Position numbers and translations under genes: made by a program. Positions 9,950-18,900 of a stretch of 20,185 nucleotides of DNA are shown piece after piece (positions within the stretch are counted from its first letter, which is position 1; every line of letters begins with the position of its first letter). Under the pieces are notes generated by a model. The model ran no database searches and was not told the origin of the DNA. It was given only the letters and a program-made list of their open reading frames with translations. The DNA comes from Hemicentrotus pulcherrimus (taxonomy: Eukaryota > Echinodermata > Echinoidea > Camarodonta > Strongylocentrotidae), in assembly GCA_003118195.1 (NCBI GenBank), contig BEXV01001177.1:43798-63982 (forward strand). The letters run 5' to 3'.

Positions 9950-12900
9950 CTGTAAATCAATTAAATCAATAAAATCAATTAAATCAATACAAATACTCAT
10001 TATAAAATCAAGAAACATTATGTAATTTATACATTACATAATGAATATGCAACTTACTGTCATCCGATGGTATTATAGTGGTACAGTGTACCTTGCACAT
10101 GTTCCTACTAATTCAACATATTATTAGAAGGGGCACTGTATGCAATTTTCTGGTCCCATTCAGTAGCTAGCTACATGTATACTTTTCTGTAAATTAAAAA
10201 TGTTTGTTTCTGTATGAATTTTATAAGAGTAAAGAAATTATTTGTAAATCTGTTGATAAATGTAATCAATCAATCATTTCTAAAATGATTCAGAAAGAGG
10301 CAACGTTTGATGACTGAACTTCAAATCTTGAAATAATCTTGATCTCTCTTAGTAGCTAGTCATGTATTTTGTCCTTCCTCTTATATATTTGCTCTATCCT
10401 GACTGGTGTGTATGAGTGAACAATGTGCTTGGTTATGTGTTTGTGCATTAAAATTTATATTTCTATTAAAACATACTTGTATGGAGGGTCCCGATTACAA
10501 GCAGTCTTGCTTCTCAGGGGCCCCGGCCATAATTACTTTTTATGTTGTTGTTCTTTAATATTATTCTTCTATTGTATAGATGTTGGTATATTTGTTGTTT
10601 TTTAATGGTCAATGAATGAAATGAAATGAAATGAACTTACTGCAAACTTGGTGATGAAGAGGGAGAAGATACTGAAGAACGTTGCACTCTCCATGCTACG
10701 GGGGTCCTCCCCAAAGAACTGCGCCGTCTTGTAGAAGTCGTCACAACAGAGGGCGTACTGCTCATGGATCCTGGAGAGGTGCTCCGAAGCCTCCTTGAGG
10801 AAGACGGCCATGACCTCAGAGAAACGGTCGTCCTCATCGATGATGATCTCCTCTTGGTTGAAACGCTCAACCTCACGGTCCATGTCCTGAATGATGACCA
10901 AATGGAGATGAGTGTGAAAGTGTGTCAGAATATACAGGGGGTGTTTCACAAAGCCTAAGATCGACGTTAAGTTGGACTGTATGCCAGGCCATTCATGACA
11001 CTGGTTGCTTTTACCATTATGATCTTTAGATAATATTTTTCCTTCAATAATGAATTATCAACAAATGTAAATCTGTAGATTTGAGACCATAGTTTGTACG
11101 TCCCTTGAGAGACAAACGCTGAAAAATCATGAGAGCAAACAATAGTTAAGTCCAACTTAAAGTCGATCTTAGTCTTTGTGAAACACTCCCCTGGTCTATC
11201 AACCAGTGTCATCTGTCCTAATGACACACGTACATCCAAGCCAGTATAAGAAGACCATGTATGCAAAATAGCTCAGAGAAAAGCATTTTGTGTTATTTAT
11301 TTATATACACCATGTATGTCACTCTTCACCTTACAAGAGAATTAGAACCTGGAAGGATCGCCATTATAGAAAGCCATTGTCATTGCCAATTTTCCACTGC
11401 CCTATGAAATCATATTGCTGCATATAGCATTACTCTACAATAGCCACTCACCACGTACTGTACATGTATGAGTAGTATCTGGCAACAAGAAGACATTCCT
11501 TAAAAGCTACATATAAAATACAAAACATAGCGTACAAGTTAAACTTGTAACCATCATCTTCATCCCTATCATCATCACCACCCTCAAAATCATCATCACC
11601 TTTATCATCATTATTACCACTACCCCCATCATCATCATCATCATCATCATCATCACCATTATCATCGTCACCATCATAACCATCACCATCATCACCATCA
11701 TCATCATCCCCACCATCACCATCATCCCCATCATCACCATCATCACCATCATCACCATCATCATCATCATCCCCATCATCATCATCATCACTATCAGCAG
11801 CATCATATTTCATCATCTTACATTGAGTTGGTCCGTAAGCTGAGTAAGCTCATCCTTGACTGCCTTGAGAGACATCTTAACGGCCTTTGGCACGGATGGA
11901 ATCTCATCCCGGAAGTTGATCACATCAGGAACGTTGGAGTGGACAGCCTTGGCCACTACATGGAGGAAAGTGGCTTTGTTGTCCGATGTTTTAGTTGTGT
12001 CCAACTTAAGTAGCAAAATGAACGAGAGGATGAATAAATTATAAGATTGCACATGTTGAGGAACAAGGGTTCAGTGACACATAGACATAACTCCATATTT
12101 TGACAAAATGAGTATTTGATATCAAAATGTTCAGAAAAATGTGGGCTTTTCAGGAAACGCAAAGACTAAACTCCACCCAACACCCTGTTGAAGTCAATGG
12201 CTAGTGAAACATAAAATTAACTCCTTAAGGCCCAATCGCTCAGTGACACATTAACCACTTTTTCTAAAAATGGCCAAAATGAAATTACGTCTTTGTGTCA
12301 CTGACCCCTCGAATTGAAGAACACCCCACCACACAATTAATATTAACCTTGACAATAACCTAAGCCTAAACATAACCCTAACATGACCCTTAACCCTCCC
12401 GAAACCCAAACCCTAAGTAAGTGTTAAACAACCCCCAGGAGCATGCATGGTACAATCAACAGAGAGAGAACAATCTTGATAATCACTCCTTACCTCATTT
12501 AGGAAGCTGATCTTGAATCCTGTTGCCCCGGCAACCCTCTGATTGCCTTGGTTCATGTAGTTGCCCATGGCAAGAACAAGCTGAAAAGAACAAAAACATA
12601 AATTATATTGCTACTGACTGATAAACATGTATGGTGTCAATAAGAAGCAATGTTATGAATGGAACAATACTGTATTTAACTGACATAAGATCATTTTGAT
12701 ACATCTTTTCAAACTACATGCATAATTTTGGTATCAAATTTGCAACAGACGTACCCACTGGAATGATGAGGGTGACTTAATTACCCTGTTACATTTGCAG
12801 TGAGTATATAATGGTATGTGCGTTATCCAAGTAGATGCCCAAATCTACTTAAGTATGCTTTAATAATGTATGAATGGAAGTATATATAATGTATTAAAGG

Positions 12901-15900
12901 TAAAGACCAGTATTGGAAACGCCCCAATTTCAAAAAATGAAATGAAAGCTCTCATTACCAATCATGTGAAAGAATATGTTTTGACTATTATACATGATGA
13001 TAAAAAAAATGCCTGGAAACCACCTACTAATTCATATATTTGGTAAATTTGTTTCTCTCATGGTCTGTGAGAGATATAGGGTAGTCCCATATACATCTTT
13101 CTGTGTATAGTGCTTGTAACTTTACGAAGAATGGGCCAAATTTCTTATCATTTTGATGATTCCAGAACCTTGCAGATGCTAGATGCTAGATGATCAACCT
13201 TTTCTGATCGATTCCACAACGTTTCTTTCACAATGCAATCGCATGACCATAACCGGTCTTTACCTTTAAAACTGAAACATAAAAACATGTGATCCATATC
13301 ATACCTAACAGAGGGTTCATGCCTTCATTAACAATAATTGTTCATCATAACATGCAACTTACTTCAAGAGCTTTGGCTAGTTTTTGGCTTTGTCTGAGCT
13401 CCGCAGAGGCTTGCTGTATCATGTTGAGATAACCCACCAACTCATCCACCTTCTCATGAAATCCAGCCTTCAACATCAGAGCTCTGAGACGAAGCTTGAA
13501 CCCTGGCACTCGACTTATCTGCAGAGATAATGAGACAAAAGAGAAAGACTGATAACTGCGGACCCCTACTTCAATATATAATGTACTATGTAGATTTTTT
13601 TCTTTAAAGCAAAACAAGTTAAAGAGAAATTTTAAAGTATCAAATTTATCAAATACAGAGGAAAGTTGTTTAGTAGTTTAAAAATACAGTCATTTACATC
13701 TTAAAATGGAACGTAAAAACAACCGTGATAGTCAAAGAGGCAGAAACATCCCATGCGTAATTTCTTAGTGTTTTGTAATAAATCATAATCTTAATGAATG
13801 AGATTATTGATTATTTTCTAACAAAAAATTTAGATAGACTTTAAGATCAGTTTTTGAATGGGAACAAACACCACTTCATATATGGATGTGTAAAAATTTT
13901 CTCATCAGGCTAAAGACTGGACAACATGTAACTTTAGAACTGGAATTGGTCTTACCTCATATGCAAATTTGTCCGGTTCACTGAGCTGCGATGTCTGGCC
14001 AGCGTAACGTGCTAAGCTGTCAACCTGAAAATGAAAATGCAATTTAATTTGATTGTTGACAGTTTTGTGATCAAGGATGATGGAAGCTACCAAAAGGGGT
14101 CAAAATCATGGAAAGTAGCCTTTCTTGACTAGTTCTTTGTTACCTCAAGGCAATATTTTTACAACAGAATAGAATAGGAGGCGCGATAGCTCAGTGAGAA
14201 GGCGCGATAGCTCAGTTGGTAGAGCAGTGGTCTCGTAATCCGGTGACCCGGGTTAGAGACCAATTCGATGCGCTAGTAACCTTTGGTAAGGCATTAATCC
14301 TCATTACCAGGTCCCTAAGAGAGAACCTAAAGCCGTCGGTCCTCTGGTTGCTTACTAACAAGCATTTATGCTATCATAGCAGTCAGGTAAAATAAACTAA
14401 TAAAATAAAGACTTACCTCATCAGTGTCGGGGGCATACTGAGCAAGTTGTTGGATGTGAGCTACAGAGAGTCGTCTACATTGCATGGTAAGAATATCTTT
14501 CTTTAGCTCTTCAACAGGTGTCCGTAGGTGACCAAGCAAGATGGCTACAAAAAGGAACGAGAAAACATGTAGTGATATTACATGAACATTTAAATAATGC
14601 ATATACATGTTCTGAAAGACAGAGGTGGATCCAGGATTTTGGTTGAAAAAAGGGGCACACTATTCTTTTTTTTTAAAGTCAGGTACCCCCAACCCCAAAA
14701 AAGGGTTTTTATTTTTCATTTTTTAAGTTATAGCTACACACATTTTTAGCAACTAATGCACTTTTACAGACCTCACAGATGAGCAACAGCAACAACAAAA
14801 ATATACTCAATATATTTCATGAAGACCCTTGAAGTGTACATGAATCACTAACGGTAAGTTTGTCTGAATTTGTAACATAAATCTAAATTTAATAAGCATC
14901 TACTCCATCATAACTATACATAGGATTTTATCATTTAACCTGTGTTGTGGGCTTTCTTGTGATTGATTACAAATATCTGGTTCTTTCTGTCTCTTGGGGT
15001 GGACAAGCCTGCATGAAAATAAAAGACAAAACAAAGTTAGATCAGTAGTCCAAGAGAGGGACAGATCCTCTCTTCTTACTTGTACAGCAACAACAGAAGC
15101 TTAAAGTTGCTCTAGCATGGGTATATAGAGGGCAGCACAAGGACGAATGCACAAGAGTGTAATACCCATTGGCTCAGTGTTATGTAGTGATTGGCAACAT
15201 GCCTACTTTACGAACGACTATATACCCCGCATGAACGTCTTTAACGCCGACAACAACAATCACAACAAATTTGTTGTTGCCTAATAGAAATTATCCACAG
15301 ATTTATGATTGATTTAAACAGGAAAACTTTGCTCTAAAGTGTCATAAATAACCTAAAGATGCATACCATGGCAACTGGGGCATTGTCCCCCTTATTTTCT
15401 AATATTGTTTTTTTTTTTACAACAGTTTTTGGTGAACTACATGTAGCTAAATCTCAAGGAATAGGATTATTTTTACATGTATAAACCAGCACTAGTACAT
15501 GTATCACATTGAAGAGCATTTTCTTTTTTTTTTAATGTGAGAGGCAAGTATTAAGTTGTAGATTACAACAAAATCTGTAGAGCAACTATGTATGTCTCTG
15601 GTAGTAAGATTTGTATTCCCTTTTCCAGGTACATGTATTTATTCTACTAGCTTCACTCTAAATTATAATGCAATTAAAGTTTGATATCACTTTTATAATA
15701 AAATATTCTAAAGGTCTAAATATCAAATGAGAATATGCATGATAAATTACGCAGCAATATAAATACATGTACATACTTCATATCTATGCTGCTTTTTGTT
15801 ACGAGAGAATGTTTAAGTTCAAATACATAACGTTCGGATGAGATTTGAAGCCTAATTGTAGCATAATGCAAACATAAAACCAAAGCTTTGAAAAAAAACT

Positions 15901-18900
15901 TGAGAAACATTTTTTACATTGATCTTGTTGCACTTTTGAAGGCAAAGAAATAATTACACAATCAATATGAGACTGAAAAAAAATATATACATGTATATAT
16001 ATGAAACAAATGAAACTAGTAATGAGCATTGTTAATCAAATTTTACTTTCAAATTCCAACATTCCCTTACTGTTAATTCACTGCCACAACAGCTTTTGTC
16101 TTGCATGGATGTACATGTGTCATAGATGCCAACTTCTTGGTCCAAAAAAAACGTACTAAATATCCACACCAAAAAAATATTTTTTAACAAAAACAAGACA
16201 CTTATACCACTGGCCCCTGGCCAATAAAATGTCAGAAAAATGTTTTACTGGTATTAAGAAAGGGCAAGTAAAATGTTTGCTCTTTCATTAATATATAATT
16301 AGAAAATTGTAAAGCACCGTTTTTTTATCGGGGTTAAGTGGGCTTACTTTACTTGTACATGTTTCTATGCGATTCCGCGGTTTATATTAGTTTTTTTGTT
16401 GGTTGAAAGACAAAAAAGTTGTATTTCAAGAGGCGATATTGTATCATACATGTAGTATTTTACTTTTTTATCGTACTAAATACAATAAAATCATACTGGT
16501 TGGCATCTCTGTGTATGTGACATGATTTATTATAATAATGTGAAGATGGAAAGTGAATTAATCAACTGACTGCCATTAACATAAATACATAACTTATGTG
16601 ATATGAAATTATGAAGCCATAGCAAAGTAAAAAGATGAAAATATAATTATTTGTGAGTGATGATATTGGATTTTTTTTAAAATAAACTATGAAACAGCTG
16701 CATGTGCTTTTGAAAAACATCAGAATTACAGAGCCTATTTTTTCAGTTCCCTGAAATTTATTGNGTTCTGGTCATGCGATTGCATTGTGAAAGAAATTTG
16801 GAATCGATCAGGAAAGGTTGATCATATAAGCATTTAAGTATTGGTATGTACTGCCAGGTTCTGCAATCATCAAAATCATAAAAGCAATCTTAGCAAACAT
16901 AAAGCCTTCTCTTTTGCCTTAAAGGTTTACACCAGTTCTGGTCATGCGATTGCATTGTGAAAGAAATTTGGAATCGATCAGGAAAGGTTGATCATATAAG
17001 CATTTAAGTATTGGTATGTACTGCCAGGTTCTGCAATCATCAAAATCATAAAAGCAATCTTAGCAAACATAAAGCCTTCTCTTTTGCCTTAAAGGTTTAC
17101 ACCAGTTCTGGTCATGCGATTGCATTGTGAAAGAAATTTGGAATCGATCAGGAAAGGTTGATCATATAAGCATTTAAGTATTGGTATGTACTGCCAGGTT
17201 CTGCAATCATCAAAATCATAAAAGCAATCTTAGCAAACATAAAGCCTTCTCTTTTGCCTTAAAGGTTTACACCAGTTCTGGTCATGCGATTGCATTGTGA
17301 AAGAAATTTGGAATCGATCAGGAAAGGTTGATCATATAAGCATTTAAGTATTGGTATGTACTGCCAGGTTCTGCAATCATCAAAATCATAAAAGCAATCT
17401 TAGCAAACATAAAGCCTTCTCTTTTGCCTTAAAGGTTTACACCAGTTCTGGTCATGCGATTGCATTGTGAAAGAAATTTGGAATCGATCAGGAAAGGTTG
17501 ATCATATAAAGCATTTAAGTATTGGTATGTACTGCAAGGTTCTGGAATCATAAAAAATTATAACAAATTTGGCCCAGTCTTGGTAAAATTACAAGCACTA
17601 TACATAGAAAGATGTATATGGGACTACCGGTTCCCTATATCTATCCCGTCCGGATCTACCAAGTATATCAATTTTAGTTGGCTGTATCCCGGAAAAATGT
17701 GTATCATAACGTTATAGACAAAATATATTCTTTCACATGATTGGTAATAAGAGCTTCCATTTCATTTTTTGAGAGAGGGGCATTTCCCAAACTGGTTTTT
17801 ACCTTGAAGATTAAACATAAATATTGATCATGAAGCATTATCAATCATGAATAAATGTCCTTAATAATATTGGACAACTTAAGCCTTAGATGATTTATGA
17901 GATATTGCTTGTAAACTTCTTCAAATTGCTGTTTTAAGTCAACTGTTCTGATACGAAACCTGTTGGGACTCACAATGTCTGGTTATAATATTTGTGATGA
18001 AAACAAAACTGCAAATGAATTTTCAGACGATGCGCATAAGCAACAAGTACAAAGTGAAGTGAAATACATCAAATGCACAAAATTCAACAAGTTTTTGCAG
18101 TGCATGTCCATCTTCAAACAACTATACATAACAGTAGAGTTCACAAAAAAGGCAGGTAATTGTGATTCTGCTCCTAATAACCCAAAACAAATTAAATATG
18201 GCAACATCTACAAAGTGCAACATATCTGACGAGAATAAATCATTTCATAATCTGACCTAGCTTTCCCCCTCTTCCAGGATTTCCATCTGCGAAAGATCCG
18301 AGTTATGAGAAATACACATACAATTTGATTACTTCAAGATAAAACATACGTCAGATATAATTCCTATCACATTACGAGAATTCCCCAAGTAGAATATTGA
18401 TAATACATAACATATAAAGGTTAACAAGTAATAATTTAAGTATCATTATAACAGGTAATACATGTACACAAACATGTATCAACGTGTGAAAAAGTAACAA
18501 CCAATGTTGACCTTGTTAATTGTCTGAGAAAAGTGCACAAAATTACAATCCTTGGGGAGACTTGTAACAACTGTCATAATTATATAACAAGTTTGCTCAC
18601 AGTCAATCAAATCCAATGTTTTCGTTAGCTCATGTCAAGCATTGTACTTTCTTATTGATATCAAGATTTACAAATAGGGCCCTGGTACAAGTGTACCTTT
18701 TTCATCAAGCATATCAAACCACTTGTATGCCTACCTGTATACATTTCTTGAGTTCCTAACATGCTTTGTAATTTGTGATTTTTACTGCTTACTGTATATG
18801 AAGAGAAATTTATGGCTCCATAATGAATAGGAGGAAAGATGAACACTTACCTTTGCCCTTGCTGACTGTACTGAACTTCTCCTCCAGCTCAAGATGCTTG

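Noticed and set aside
10637..10958. Alternative-frame ORFs over the FH2 exon (Arg/Ser-rich minus frame, and a plus-strand frame)
   Set aside because: They are shadows of exon 10641-10886, whose other frame encodes an unmistakable FH2 C-terminus.
11448..11816. Long aspartate/glycine-rich minus-strand ORF (and an overlapping methionine-rich frame)
   Set aside because: It is the translation of an intronic ATC/GAT microsatellite lying directly after a splice donor; there is no independent coding evidence.
14201..14275. A functional tRNA gene
   Set aside because: The A and B boxes are present but the B box is altered, the acceptor stem and cloverleaf do not close, and a SINE body with an A/T-rich tail follows.
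16765..17555. A CRISPR array
   Set aside because: The units are 170 bp, contiguous and identical without unique spacers, contain a transposon terminus, and the genome is eukaryotic.
17963..18229. Overlapping plus and minus ORFs in the large formin intron
   Set aside because: No motifs, both strands open by chance in AT-rich sequence, and no splice-compatible phase with the formin exons.
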